Position numbers and translations under genes: made by a program
Shown: in pieces, positions 11,868 to 23,291 of the stretch
Numbering within the stretch: position 1 is the stretch's first letter
How the letters are laid out: each line of letters opens with the position of its first letter
Assembly: GCA_002270565.1 (NCBI GenBank)
Contig: NQMI01000052.1
Coordinates: 216,035 to 280,034 of the forward strand
Source: Stenocarpella maydis
Lineage: Eukaryota > Ascomycota > Sordariomycetes > Diaporthales > Diaporthaceae
DNA length: 64,000 nucleotides
Direction: 5' to 3'
The notes under the pieces: model-generated
What the model was told of the DNA's origin: nothing
Seen by the model: only the letters and a program-made list of their open reading frames with translations
Database searches by the model: none

Positions 11868-14800
11868 TGGTGCCGTCGTCGTCATCCCATGCGTCGCCGT
11901 CAGCGTGGAGAGGGGAAAGAGGGGGGGGGGGACTGTGGCCTTGTACAATAGCGGCCCCCGGGTATAGCTCAACACACCACACTACACACCACCCTGGCCC
12001 AAGGGAAAGCAGGCCGGGTGAGGTGAGAAGTTTACAGTGCCAAGTCAGCCCCTGCTCGCATTAGACTATTGCTTTGGGCCATCGTGGGGAACAAATCGCA
12101 TCAACGGCGCCCTGCAGCCCGATGTGTTTCCAGAGTTAGACCCGGAACTAAAAGATTGCTTGCTGCTTGTGGCACCCCCTCCAGCACCAAGTGGCACCAG
12201 GAGGCGCTTTGCTTCTGATCATACTACGACCCCCGCCCGAGACGCCGTTCCCAGAGAGTCGGGTCGCTGGCTTAGGCCAGATGCAAGGACGAGAAGCCAC
12301 GTCCACGAAGACGTAGCCAAGGCGCGAACTAAGGCGGCCCCCGAGCCCGACTGAAGTCCGGTTCGGCGGCAAGCAAGGGCAAACCCCGAAAGCTGGAAGA
12401 GGTGCTCTGGTGGTTCGGCGTCTTGGTGATCCGACTGCAGGGTGAAGTATATGTGGCTAGTATGTAATCTAAATGGACACCTGTATGTCTGCCTGGCTGT
12501 CCCGTAGGCAATGCAAGCCATAGTAGCCGGGCTCCAGCCGTGCTGATGACGGCTGCTGTGCTGACAAGACCTGGGGCGGGTACCATGGAAAATCACAGAC
12601 TTCACAATATGGAACCGGAGGGTTGCCAATGGGGGTTTTCTGGTACTGGACACGGTCAGGGGGGGGGGGAGAGACGACGCATGGCTGGCGTCAAACGAGT
12701 ATTTGCTCAGCAGATAGCCTCCTCCACCTCCGGCCCTTTCTTGGCTACGGCCCCTCGGAAGGGGCCATGAGCCAAGACTGCCTGACAGAGGTACGGGTGG
12801 AATTTTTTTTACCGTGGGGATGAAAGGACCATACTTGACTTCTCACGATGCAAGCCCCTGATGAAGTTAATTGCAAGGGGTTGTGATGGTGGCACACAAC
12901 ACGTCTTTTTCTCTGCTGCTTGACTGGGCTGGGTCGTTAGAGCGATGGTCTTGCGACGAGGTCGGATATACGCACGCGGAAATAAGCCAAACGCGCGTGG
13001 GCTCCTGGCTCCAATGGGCACTTGTTCTGGGAGCAGGTAGGCAGCCAGAAACATGGTGTATTGCCCATGTAGGAGTCCGGGTCGAAGCGGGGCTCTTGTC
13101 CCCGTGGCGAGTCCCAATACAGCAGCCCAGACGAGCGATGACGCAGCCTAAACAGCGGCTTATTATAAGATGTAAATGGCGGTGTTGATATTGCAGTGGC
13201 AACGCAGAGTCAGGAGAAGACCCCCAGTGCTACGGGTTCGAGTCGACTAGCCTCGATACCGGGGTATCGGCCAAGTGATTCTCGAAGGCAGATGGAAGCT
13301 GGTGCGGTGACAGTGGGAAGGAGGCGGCGGGTGGCATCGGGGCGACGAATTGGAGGCGATGGGGTGGACCCGAGACAGAGGAACCATCCAGGACTAGTGT
13401 AGTGGGCGTGGTAGCTTGCTTGGGTGGCAGCCAAGTGGGAGAGAAAGATTACTCGGACAAAAGTCTAGTTGAATCCTTCCCAGAATGCCGGGAGAGGATG
13501 AGAGGAGGAGGGCCATGCGATTGGCTTGGCGATGTGGGAGGGGAGAAGAGGGGTTGATCTGATTTGATTTGATTGTGACGTTGCCTTCAGTGCACCCCCA
13601 TGTCCCCAATCCTCCCCTAGCGCGCATCACAAGCATGCAAGACATTGCTGGCCCCCGATGCGGCGGGTTGGTGGAAGAGGGGGCGGAGAGAGATACTGTG
13701 TAGAGAGACCGGAATAGAGGCAGCGAGAGGCATATGGTGGAGGTGAAGAAGAGGAGAGGAGAGAAGCTGTGCCAACCAAAGGACAAGCAGAATACCTATC
13801 CCTGTGCCCCTCGGGTAGGTTAAGTACGGACTAGTGTATCCAAGTCCGCACATAGTATAGTTAGTATAAGTGCGGAGTACATGGGTACATAGTATACATA
13901 CGTCTCTGGGTCTCTGCCCAAGTACTTACCTAGGTACGGAGTACATTGGTACCTAACCCACCGCCTTGCCCACACCACCTCAGCCACTTCTCAAGCAGCG
14001 GGACAGATCAACGGGCAGACAAATGAGAGAAGGAAGAAAAGAACAAACAGACAGACAAAACAAACAGAAAAAGGAAAAAAGAGGACACAACAGAAGACAG
14101 ACCAAGGACACACGAACAGAGCTCGAGGGGCACGACAGGCACGACATGCAGAGCAGCGCACGATGATGCTGACAATCAAAACGTCGGGGAACATGATTCT
14201 GGCATGGCTGCAGGCGGTCAGGTCCGGCAAGTGGTCTCCCCGGGATCCCGTTCTGCATATTCCCGCCTTCGCTTGGGGGCACAGCAGCTGAAGGTTTTGG
14301 GGTCCAAGATTGGGAGCCAACGGCCATCCTGTCTCAACACACCGGCACTCCGGAATCGAGCCACTCATATTACACGCACGCACGTTGGGGCATGACAGGG
14401 CATGGCACGGCATGGCACAGCATGGCACAGCATGGCACAGCATGGCAAAGCATGGCACGCACAGCACAGCACAGCACAGCACGACCTCTGGGACGCAAAT
14501 AAAGATTGAACATGGTCGCGTGGCTGCGCGTCGACCACTCGCGGTACTTCGGCCGCCAACAACCCAGGCTGGCCGCAGTGCTGGACCCCAAACCTGCAAC
14601 CAAGCCCAACGGGCAAGCGGGCAAGCGGGCAAACAGTCAACCAGGCGAGCAGACCCGTGGTGACGACCACACCACACCGACGGCCAGCTGCCAGCAAGCA
14701 CCAGCATGTCGAGCCCCTGTCCCTGGGGCTGTACGTACCAGGGCGGGTGGCGCCAGCCTTGGCATGGGCTACCCAGAGGACTGGGCCCGGCTGAGACACA

Positions 14801-15672
14801 GCAGGCGTAGGTAAGGATTACGGATTGTGTCATGGCGCCAAAAAGTACCTCGTCGCAGTACCAATGCAGTCCCAGCCTCTGCCACAATGGTATAGCCTCC
14901 TGGCTTCCAGACTCCAGGCAGCCCGACATGGCAACCGCGGCACCTCTGCCACCGTCCACTCCACCCGCCCGGGACGCACACGAGGAGGCTGTCCTGCCAG
15001 CCGACGTGCAGGGACACGAGTCTTGACCGGACACGGTTCGAGGTCGCCCAGAACGGGCCCGGCTCACGTCTTTCACCCTGGACCGCCTGTCTGTCCACTT
15101 GCTGTTTGCTATCTCGTCTCCTGTCTCCCTTTGTGTCCCTCCCGTCACATGCACCCGCTGGCTCGCCCGCCCACTCACTTCTTGACTACCTTACCTCGTA
15201 CGGCATCTGCTGCGTCTTACACCAAATGTCACTTCACAGAAGGGTTCAAAAAGGCGAGCTCCACCCCGCCTTTCCCAACCAGACTCGTGGTGCATCCCAG
15301 GAAAACCCTACTTCCGTCCCAACTCGACCGTCCCAGCCGTCTGGTACCCAGCCCCACCTCTTCGGCACATTGTCCATCGACCCAAGCATTCGGTAACCCA
15401 GACCACCAACCAACAAAAACACTGCACCGCAGCACATCCCGCCCCCCCCCCCCCACCGAGCCCCAGCTCACTTCACCCGAATCCGCACGGCCCCTCGGTT
15501 CCCGTCACAGGCCTTTCAAGACGCAAGAGCTAACAATATGCTCCAGGGAGGAAGAATCTCCCACTTGTTTTGAAAGCAGCCCAGAGGAGAAGGAGAGAGA
15601 CAGACAACTCACAAAGAGAGCCCCTGCACTCCATCCCCAAACCTCACACGCCAATCCCAAGCCGAAGCGACC
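11868..15672. other. Intergenic region, no supported gene
   Basis: This 3.8-kb stretch of mixed to GC-rich sequence has many overlapping frames but none with recognisable domains or consistent composition. It holds the minisatellite at 14393-14482, a group of TACCTAGGTA-like motifs near 13920-13960, and a pyrimidine-rich, C-run-containing leader (about 15080-15660) before the next gene. Confidence 0.5.
14393..14482. repeat. GCATGGCACA minisatellite
   Basis: About eight tandem, slightly varied copies of the 10-mer GCATGGCACA are followed by several CAGCA units. The long apparent reading frames through this stretch are a product of the repeat. Confidence 0.85.
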
Positions 15673-16032
15673 ATGTGCCGCATGGTCATATTCTCGGGCA
15701 GTTGCATCCGCTGTGGCCAGTACTACACCGTCCCCGAGCTGGAGCAGAGCGTGTCGTGTCTCGAGGCCAAGAACAACGGCGGCTTCGGCGACTGCAGGCG
15801 CGGCGTCAACATGGACCAGCACGACCCGGCCCTCGAGTGCGCATCGTGTAGCTACGCCATGAGCCTCGCCGACGACCAGCAGCCATACAACGAGGACCTG
15901 CTGATCCCGGCCTGCACCACCGCCGTGTCGGGTGCCAGCACCACCAGCTCCGGCAGCAGCTCGTCCTCGAGCAGTAAAGGCTCCGGCCACCATTCCCGGC
16001 ACGACCCCAGCAAGAGGAGGAAGGTTCGGTGA
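15673..16032 (+). CDS. Small conserved fungal protein with CxxC pairs
   Basis: A single-exon 119-residue product. The N-terminal 65 residues hold regularly placed cysteines: C2, C11 and C14 (SCIRCG), C29, then C41, C56 and C59 (ECASC). I recall similar small Sordariomycete proteins of unknown function that start MCR-x-x-x-F-x-G-x-C-x-x-C and contain SCLEAKN. A serine-rich linker (TTSSGSSSSSSSKGSG) leads to a basic end, SKRRKVR, which could act as a nuclear localisation signal. The cysteine pattern suggests zinc binding, but this is inference. A pyrimidine-rich leader precedes the ATG. No function can be assigned. Confidence 0.7.
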   Translation: MCRMVIFSGSCIRCGQYYTVPELEQSVSCLEAKNNGGFGDCRRGVNMDQHDPALECASCSYAMSLADDQQPYNEDLLIPACTTAVSGASTTSSGSSSSSSSKGSGHHSRHDPSKRRKVR

Positions 16033-16361
16033 TGGCGGGTCCCTGTCTTGGTACGATATGGAGTGGCTGGCTGGCGGGGCTGCGAAGAGAGTTGCTGAGC
16101 TCTCACGAGTCGGTGCGGTGGGCGCGTGATGAATAATAACCCTAACGGCTACATGAACAAAACCTGGTTGGTCGCATTTACACTGGTTGTATTGGGGCCT
16201 CCTCGGATGCATCGGACCCTCTCTACATGTAATGGTACGGGACCTAGGCAGGGCACGGGGGCTCTCAGGGTAGATTAGATCCTATAATGAGCAGTAAGAC
16301 AAAGCCTAGTCCAGACGGAAGATCTGCAGACGACCTCTCTTCCCCTCGCGAAGGCCTCGCC
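16033..16361. other. Convergent intergenic region
   Basis: A 330-bp spacer between the 3' ends of two convergent genes. No element recognised. Confidence 0.5.
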
Positions 16362-17390
16362 TCACGGCCTCGAGGAGCTCTTCTCCCATGCGTCCTTCAA
16401 CACCCCCCAATACCGCGCCTCATCGACCCTAACATGCGCAACATGCGCGCTCCCCTTGAACTTCTCCACCGCCGCGACCACAAACCCACTCCGGACCGCA
16501 GCGGCCGCGTGCTCCTCGATATCGCGCGCGTCGACAAGGGCGTCCTCATCACTGTAGATGTACGCCCTCCCCACCTCGGCCGCGTTGGCAGCTCGGTCGT
16601 TGTGCGAGGCCCAGATCCGGTCCAGGTACCCCGGGCGGCCCCAGGGGACGTGGGCAGCCCAGTAGAGCCCAAAAAGGCAGTTGACGAGCAGCAGCATCGC
16701 CAGCCTGACGGGGGCGCTTGACCTCGCTGCCGAGGCCATAAAGGCCGTCACGCTGCGCTGCCACTGGAACCGCCCGGGCGCCGAGTCGTACACCGTCACG
16801 TGGCGGGGGAATGGCCGCCGGACGCCCGCCGAGGAGGAGGAGGAGGAGTACTGCTCGCGCAGATGGCGGAGGGAGGCGGAGCCGCCGTTCGAGAACAGAT
16901 GAACCAGCATGGTGGGCTGCTGCTTGCTGACCCGCCTCGCGTCCCCGGCGTCGTCGCCAGGATGCTCGGCCATGATGGACTCGATCAAGGGCACGGCGGC
17001 GGCGACCTCCCTGGGGTGGGACGACGCCCTGGTGGTGAAGTGGTAGACGTACGACCGCAGCACCACGATGGGCGTGCCCGGGTACAGGGCCTGGAGCCTA
17101 TTGGTATACTTTGCCAGGTGTGGCTCGCGGGCGCCCATCCAGCCGGCGAGGACGATGAGCCTCGGCGATGGAGGGGACGAGGAGGCCGATGGCTTTCGGG
17201 CCTGGCCCTGGGCTGCTGCTGTGGGGCGGTGAAGGTACACCACGCTGGATATCCTGGCGAAGCCCGGAAGGCCTCCCTGCTGCTGCGTTGTCGAGGTTGG
17301 CGCTGACCCGGGCGCTATGGCTGCCATGGTGTTGGATGGCCTTGGGGCTTGCGGCAGCTGAGGGCCGGAGTTCAGGACTGCAAGAGACAT
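16362..17390 (-). CDS. DUF829/TMEM53 (PaxU-like) alpha/beta-hydrolase family protein
   Basis: Single exon, 342 aa from the ATG at 17390 (a second ATG is at 17327). Family features appear in order: RLIVLAGWMGA (residues 77-86), YTNRLQALYPGTPIVVLRS (95-113), the serine-elbow-like HLFSNGG (164-170, S167), a hydrophobic helix at about 228-248 (LRLAMLLLVNCLFGLYW region), YIYSDEDALV (278-286) and FKGSAHVAHV (311-320). S167, D281 or D283 and H316 or H319 are a plausible catalytic triad. TMEM53 acts at the nuclear envelope in animals; PaxU-like proteins occur in fungal indole-diterpene clusters, but no such cluster is present here. Substrate unknown. The first 75 residues are low-complexity and variable. 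Confidence 0.82.
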   Translation of the reverse strand: MSLAVLNSGPQLPQAPRPSNTMAAIAPGSAPTSTTQQQGGLPGFARISSVVYLHRPTAAAQGQARKPSASSSPPSPRLIVLAGWMGAREPHLAKYTNRLQALYPGTPIVVLRSYVYHFTTRASSHPREVAAAVPLIESIMAEHPGDDAGDARRVSKQQPTMLVHLFSNGGSASLRHLREQYSSSSSSAGVRRPFPRHVTVYDSAPGRFQWQRSVTAFMASAARSSAPVRLAMLLLVNCLFGLYWAAHVPWGRPGYLDRIWASHNDRAANAAEVGRAYIYSDEDALVDARDIEEHAAAAVRSGFVVAAVEKFKGSAHVAHVRVDEARYWGVLKDAWEKSSSRP

Positions 17391-18000
17391 GCGCAGAGGC
17401 GTGAGTGGCCGTGGCGGTCACGTTGCAGCACGGAGATGGCTTGGCCCTGAGAGTGCTGCTCCGTATCTTCCTTCGCGCCCTCGGAGCTGACGCTTGCTTG
17501 GTGAATGGCGATCCGGGCGGCACACAAGTGCGCCGGCCTAGTCAAAAATCCCTCCAGGCAACCAAAGCTGAGCCAGTGGCGTGGGGGGAATAAATCGTCA
17601 CAATGGGTCAACTTGACCACCCCACCCTAAACCACCTTCAATGTTCCTGCAGCAACCGCAGCCACATGCCTCGGCATGAAGACATGTTTCCTGTCTCAAG
17701 CTTGAGATGAGGCCTGCCCGCTGCTGTTACGATAGGTGGTATCGTACGACCGGCATCCCCTACGGTCGTTCACTAATCCGTCACGCGAAGACGCAGCCAC
17801 AAGTACCCCGTCCTCGCGGCTCCGGCGGGCGACCTCAGACATTACGCCCCTCCTAGCTGCCCTGGAACTGGTGCCGGGGAGCTGGCGACTGCGGTGCCAG
17901 AAGCTTACCTTTTTTGTCCTGTAGAAGGCTCAATTTCACAGACGTCAGCAGTCGAAAAATCCGAAGCCGGCCGGCCAGATGTCAATTTCGATTCTAACTT
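17391..18000. other. Upstream region of DUF829 gene
   Basis: Probable promoter and leader of the minus-strand gene. No recognisable coding sequence. Confidence 0.45.
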
Positions 18001-18600
18001 GTAAACAAGAGTATCAAATCCACGCTAATAACGCGTATAAGACAATATACACCTAGAAAAAAGTCGACTTTCCTAATTTAACTATAATTTATATAAGACT
18101 TATATTATTAAAGAAAACCTTTCTTTTCTCATTTTAAATTATCTTTTAATATTAAAATTAAGTATTTAATAAAAGAAAACTTTTAAGTTTAATACTTTTC
18201 ATAAATATATAATTTAAAAATAGGAATACAATACTATAAATTTATTAATATACTTATTTTAAATAGCGAAAATTACTTTCTTTTCTTAAAACTTTTTAAT
18301 CCTCTTGAAATTTAATTGATTTTATACATTATATCTTTATATTATTTTAAATTAAAGAATCCTTATATTAAAATAAAGAGCAGTAAAATCTTTTTATTTT
18401 AGTATAAAGCTTATTTAGTTGAGAAATATGATAAAGATAAAATTATTAAAATTATTGAAATTTAACAAAAACTTTACTTTAAAATTAAATAAGCTTCATA
18501 TTAACAAAAATTTACTACTCTTTATTTTAATATAAGGCTTGTTTATTTTTAAAGGTATTATGGAGGTGTAGCATATAGAATTATTGAAATTTGAGGAGAA
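18001..18600. repeat. AT-rich insert with inverted repeat
   Basis: A sharply bounded AT-rich tract between ordinary sequence. At 18361-18420 and 18482-18540 lie two inverted arms of about 60 bp sharing CCTTATATTAAAATAAAGAG and ATAAGCTTATTTA-like segments, separated by about 60 bp. This could fold into a hairpin or be the head-to-head remains of a mutated transposon. No coding capacity. Confidence 0.6.
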
Positions 18601-21198
18601 CTTGAGAATCAAGCTGTGTTGTCTTGTGCGCGTCGTTAGCGTGGTTTTGATACTCTCGTTTGCAAGTCAGAATAGGCTAATGTTTAAATCCGGGGTGGAA
18701 TGTCTGCTTGATGAGTCCGCAAACCCCAACTGTATCATTGATTATCGATGACCTCCTCTTGGACCACGGGTCTCTGCGGAAGGACGACGCCATGATGGGC
18801 TCGATAATTCGATGCTGCGATCTGCCACACCTTCTCCTGACAAGACAGCAGCCGGGAGCGCACGGCAGGTGGTGTGGTCACAGCACGTCAAAGAGGCCCT
18901 GTTGTGCGACAACCACGCCCCTACGCACCGCATCTACGTGCTCCCTCTCGCCTCGTCTACCCGCCGCGTGGGTAACAACACACACACAACCGACCTGCAA
19001 GTCTGACAGCTTTCGTGTCTGTCGTTTCCCAAGGCTCCGGGTCGGTGTCTCAGCCAGGTGGTCGTGCGTCACAGCCTCCTACGTGTAATGCGGTTGGGTC
19101 GCCGCCACAATGATCCGCCACGTTGAGCACACACCCGCAGCCAAACCACCGTCGATTCCGCGCGGTCCAGACGTACCTCAGGAGAGGGAGGGGGAGGGCA
19201 TGCAACGTCCGCTCGAGCGTGCCCGGGCAATGCCGGGCGCGTGACGCCAGCAATGCGCACACACACACACCCAATCCCGCCCGCAGCAGATCGCACCCCG
19301 GCGATCTGGGAGGAGGGCTCTGAGTTGGTGCGGCTGAGAATATGGGCATGGAACTGGCGCTCGCCATATCTTGACGGTGGTCATGCGCGGTTCTGTGTAA
19401 CTGGAGATTTCAATGTCTTGCAGGGCCCGGCACATCGGGCAAACAAATCTCTGGAGGTGAGATAGGGATGTAACACACCCTCTTCCCGCCACGACGCGCA
19501 TCGTACCAAGACGGCGTCTCAAGCACACATGGGCGGCGGGCTACCGCGATTATTTGGAACTCCGACGTGTCATACGGATTCACCTACACAGCGCTGCGCT
19601 TTGTCTTCGTCAGCCGTGGAATCATCGTGTTCGAGGCCACCAACCCTGGAGACTCTCCCGTCAACACATGTCATGCCGCAGAAGCCCGACGGGCTGACGG
19701 ACGGGGGCAATCCCGCATTGCTGAGTATCAATCGAGATGTTCTAGGTTTTCAGCTGTTGGCTGTACCACTCACGGGCGGGCTGTTGAGCCTCGCCGCAAC
19801 CTCTTTCCCGCTTGCTCGCGCACGTAAGCATCGCTTATAATGCATGGTCTGCCTTCGTGCTCATAGCTGAGGCCGTATGCAAGCCATCGCCCGGGCTCAC
19901 AAGTCGTGGGCATCTACAGAAGTACCCGGAAATGAGGATTCTGTGATTCTCGGTCCCGGACAGCATAACTTGCTTGGGACTCTTGTAACCAGCACTCACC
20001 GCCATGCGGTGCATCGAAACGACACGGTAAGCGATCGCGATGTTGTCTGCAACCGGGAAACACGATATCATCGTCAGCCGTGTTGTCTGGGCTTGGTTAT
20101 CTGCCGTACCGCTCGCTTCATCATCGTCGGACGTCCTTCCCATGTATCACAGCTGAGAGTGTGAGCTATCAGGGGTGCTATATGGAGGCCACTGTAAATT
20201 CTTTTCAATCCCGCATCGTTATAGTCGTTCTCTGCAAGTGTGACGCGAATGTACCCGTAGCCTGACTTCCTCTACCACAACTTAGTACAACATGTAGATA
20301 ATGTACTCGAATTACTGCCGACCTCATGCGCGTTGTCTCGATTCTTGCCGCAGTCACACCAAACATTTACCATCCTTCTGAACCGCAGGAGGTTCCCGGC
20401 CCCAGCTCCACGTCTCGCCACGGCAATTCTTGTAATGAGAATGTATAATGGATCATCTCTTGCGAATTCCGGGCCCACGAATCTAGGTGTTGCCCGTAGC
20501 TTGGTAGGGTCCAGAATACCACCAACTTCAACCATAGCCTCGGGTACTGTGTCGGAGTCGTCTCAGGTACATTGGGACTCAGTTTTCTCCTCTAAAATGT
20601 TTCTGTTCACACTGAATGAATTTAAACTGGTACAGAACGCCCAAGGGCTAGATATAATGATAGAGACGACGTTGAAGGCCCAACTGTGTGCCCTCGGCTC
20701 TCGATTTCAGGGCTGTGTCACACTGGCACCCTCTGAGCATGTGAATTGGAACATGGATTACGGAGCGATCAGGCTATGGAATAAACTGCCGGTCCAAAGG
20801 ACATGACCATATCTGGTCGCCTTGTGACGGATCAGATCGTCTGGTTTGCTAGCTTGGAACGCTGGACTATGTTTCGGCCACAGCCCGGGATGCTGGGCTC
20901 GTATACACTGGGCCCACCTAGGTACTCACAAGTTCTGGAACCTCATAATTCTAATGCAGTACAATATCCTAATATGAATCAGGCTTCGGAAAAGGGCTAC
21001 CACAGTTCAACTTGATGCCTCCTGGGCACAAGCTGACCAGAAGACTGCTCGTCATGAGTGATCACAAGTCAGTTTTAAGACTTGAATTTATCTTTCGCCG
21101 GGCTGCGAGGAAGATTGATGGTCTCCATTTCCCAACTCTCGGATAATCTAAGCTAATCCCTCTTCACCCTGCTTCGTTGCCTGCATCGTTTCCTAACA
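18601..21198. other. Intergenic region, no recognised gene
   Basis: Ordinary base composition with several open stretches on both strands, for example 20272-20535 minus and 20333-20806 plus. None matches a family I recognise. Being next to a clear pseudogene, it may contain other decayed coding sequence. Confidence 0.4.
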
Positions 21199-22549
21199 AT
21201 GGCCAGGGAGCACTTGAGTTCAAACCTCGACTTCATCAATGCCTCAATCTATTTCAGCGATCTATCGGTTGTTCCGAACTCTCAACAGATCACAGCCAAC
21301 TTTTCCCGCGGTGATAAGCCCGTCCGGCTGGAAAACAGGTCCCCGCCAAACCCCCACCTCCTCTACAGCTTCAAGCTTGCCGGTCTGTCAGGAAAATACG
21401 GGCACCTACTCCAAGAAACAGCACGTTCCATCACCCGGTGTAAAGATCATTGGAATGTCGACCATGATCTGCGTGAGACTCAGCTACTAGGGAGCAGCGA
21501 GCGTAAGAGGACATGGTGGCTTCGGGAAACACTCCTTGACGAGAAAGTTGGTGGTGTAGGCGAGAGGGTTGGTTGCGCCAAAAGACCTATAGCAATGGCA
21601 CCCTCTATGCCCTCACGACCTACTATTAGTTACACCCCCTATCGGCTGCACCAGTTGATTTTGTTCTTAACCCGGCCACAATTCCCTTCTTTTCCTTTCG
21701 TTCTTTCTTTTTTTTAAAAAAAAGAAGAAGAAGAGCCGCGGCGGTCCATCCATACAGTTGTAAATGCTCAAAGACCCAGCGTTAGATAAATAAAAAAAAA
21801 AATACATTGCCGATGACAATAAATTTTAATAAACACAATAGCCTATCGATGAGAAAGCGAAGGGCACCTTCCACCTTCTCAGCCTGCGGACTGGAGAGTT
21901 TTACCCCGTCTACGGTCCCACAGGCCATCTGGTGCTCAGCATCGAGCGCGTCGCTGCTCCTCTCTTCGGAATCGTCACCTACGGCGTGCAGCTCCTGGCA
22001 TGCACGGAGAAGAAGGCGGTTTTCATGTGTGGATGGATAGCCAGCCTGGCACAACCAAGCGCACCTTTCCAGGCATGTTGGACAGCGCCGTAGGCGGCAG
22101 CCTGATCACCGGTGAGACCCCTTCTGAGTGCCTGGTCCGAGGGACGAGCGAGGTGGCCTCGTTCGATGCTGAGCTGACCAAGAGGAACAAGGCAATGCCA
22201 TAGGAGCGATCAGTTATCAGTGTCTGGCGCTAACGAGCCCAGCAACTGCGGGAAGGGTCTGCTGGGTCCTGATATCGAGTTCACCTACGAGATGAAACTA
22301 CCCACTGGCCTTGTACCTGCTCCTAAGGATCTTGAGGTCGGAGTCACAGGGTTCTTGTTGATATTAGTCAACTTAAAGGAGTCACTCGCTAAGGGAGAGT
22401 TTACACTAGCGAACGGAGAGGTGGTTCTTGATTTCTTTATTCGGCTTGGCATCGTGGTCTTTCGGAATGAGACGAAATACACCACGATTGTGTCTCGACT
22501 ACATCACAGTCTTGACATGGCACTACAGCAGCCAGTTAAGCCAAAGTGA
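21199..22549 (+). pseudogene. Nudix hydrolase with DUF4743-type N-terminus, broken
   Basis: Pieces of a TPK-like Nudix protein (related to yeast YJR142W) appear in order in three frames. The N-terminal part is at 21199-21547 (SNLDFINA, DHWNVDHDLRE, LRETLLDEK). After an insertion at 21548-21857 the frame resumes with KGTFHLLSLRTGEFYPVYGP and IERVAAPLFGIVTYGV. A frameshift near 21995-22000 leads to TKRTFPGMLDSAVGGSLITGE. Another near 22195-22220 leads to the C-terminal ELP-like and VVLDFFIRLGIV segments. The Nudix box (G-x5-E-x7-REUxEE) is damaged: the REAAEE position reads RGTSEV, losing catalytic acidic residues. Family members are cytosolic diphosphate hydrolases. Multiple shifts and the lost box make this a pseudogene. 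Confidence 0.78.
21548..21857. mobile_element. 310-bp insertion with 10-bp near-direct repeat
   Basis: GACGAGAAAG (21538-21547) and GATGAGAAAG (21848-21857) flank the insert. Removing one copy plus the intervening sequence joins the Nudix frame without loss (GAG AAA G + CG AAG GGC). Inside are a pyrimidine-rich tract, an abutting T8/A8 palindrome, GAA repeats and an A11 run near 21791. There are no terminal inverted repeats. It looks like a retroposed or other non-autonomous insertion; GT and AG do not fall at the junctions, so a simple intron is unlikely. Confidence 0.55.
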
Positions 22550-22866
22550 AAGGACCTTTCACCAAATGAGGTTTTCCATCACAAGATATCATAGCTTGGT
22601 CGAATGCTCCAAATTCTGTTGCGATATGTGTTTATGCGTCACAAAACATCGTCGCCCCGGCTCCCAGCAGGCCCCCCTTCCAGCCGCCCTACCCACCCAC
22701 TATGCCACTATTCCCAACGTTAATTTCTCACCATAACTATTACTAAGCCCTCTTCTATTAGTATCAAGGAATTATTAGAATCATCACTATTAGGTAATAT
22801 AGCCCCAGCCTTAATTTAACCCCTCTAAATGGCCTTAATATTAATAAATGTCTCATTTAAGTTAAT

Positions 22867-23291
22867 TGTTATGATCACACCAAACCTTTATGGGGTTCAG
22901 TAGGTAACCTGTAGGGTTTATATTAGCAGAGCGGCGCAGAGGCAGCACGTGACTAAGTTGCAGTATATAAAGACATTATTCATGAAGAGGGTATAATTAA
23001 AAGCTATAAGGCTATCCAATTAGTAAGACTAAATACTTAGATTAATAACTAAAGTATCTATTCTATAAAAGCTATCTACTATAGTGATGACCATGTTCTT
23101 ATATATCCTGACTCTTCCGTTGTATTATAAGGGTGGCTCGCCAGGCTCGCGACCAGAGGCTGCAAGCATTGCAAGCCAGACCCTAACCCAGGCTTAGTGC
23201 ATCTTCGTTATCTTGCATCTGCAGGGTTATATCATGGTAGTTAGTCCTGATTATCCTAGGTCCTGGGATACCATCGTGTTAGTTCATAACA
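22867..23291 (-). mobile_element. Solo LTR, family B copy 3, with TTAAT target duplication
   Basis: 425 bp with TG...CA ends (TGTTATGATCA to GTTCATAACA), directly flanked by TTAAT at 22862-22866 and 23292-23296. A perfect 5-bp target duplication and no internal sequence identify it as a solo LTR left by recombination between the LTRs of a full element. Orientation is inferred from the gag relic beside copy 2. Confidence 0.9.

Noticed and set aside
13991..15178. 395-codon minus-strand frame
   Set aside because: It runs through the GCATGGCACA minisatellite and GC-rich sequence, shows runs of Cys/His/Ala from the repeat, and has no domain.
20333..20806. 157-codon plus frame and overlapping 87-codon minus frame
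   Set aside because: Neither shows recognisable motifs, and they overlap on opposite strands.
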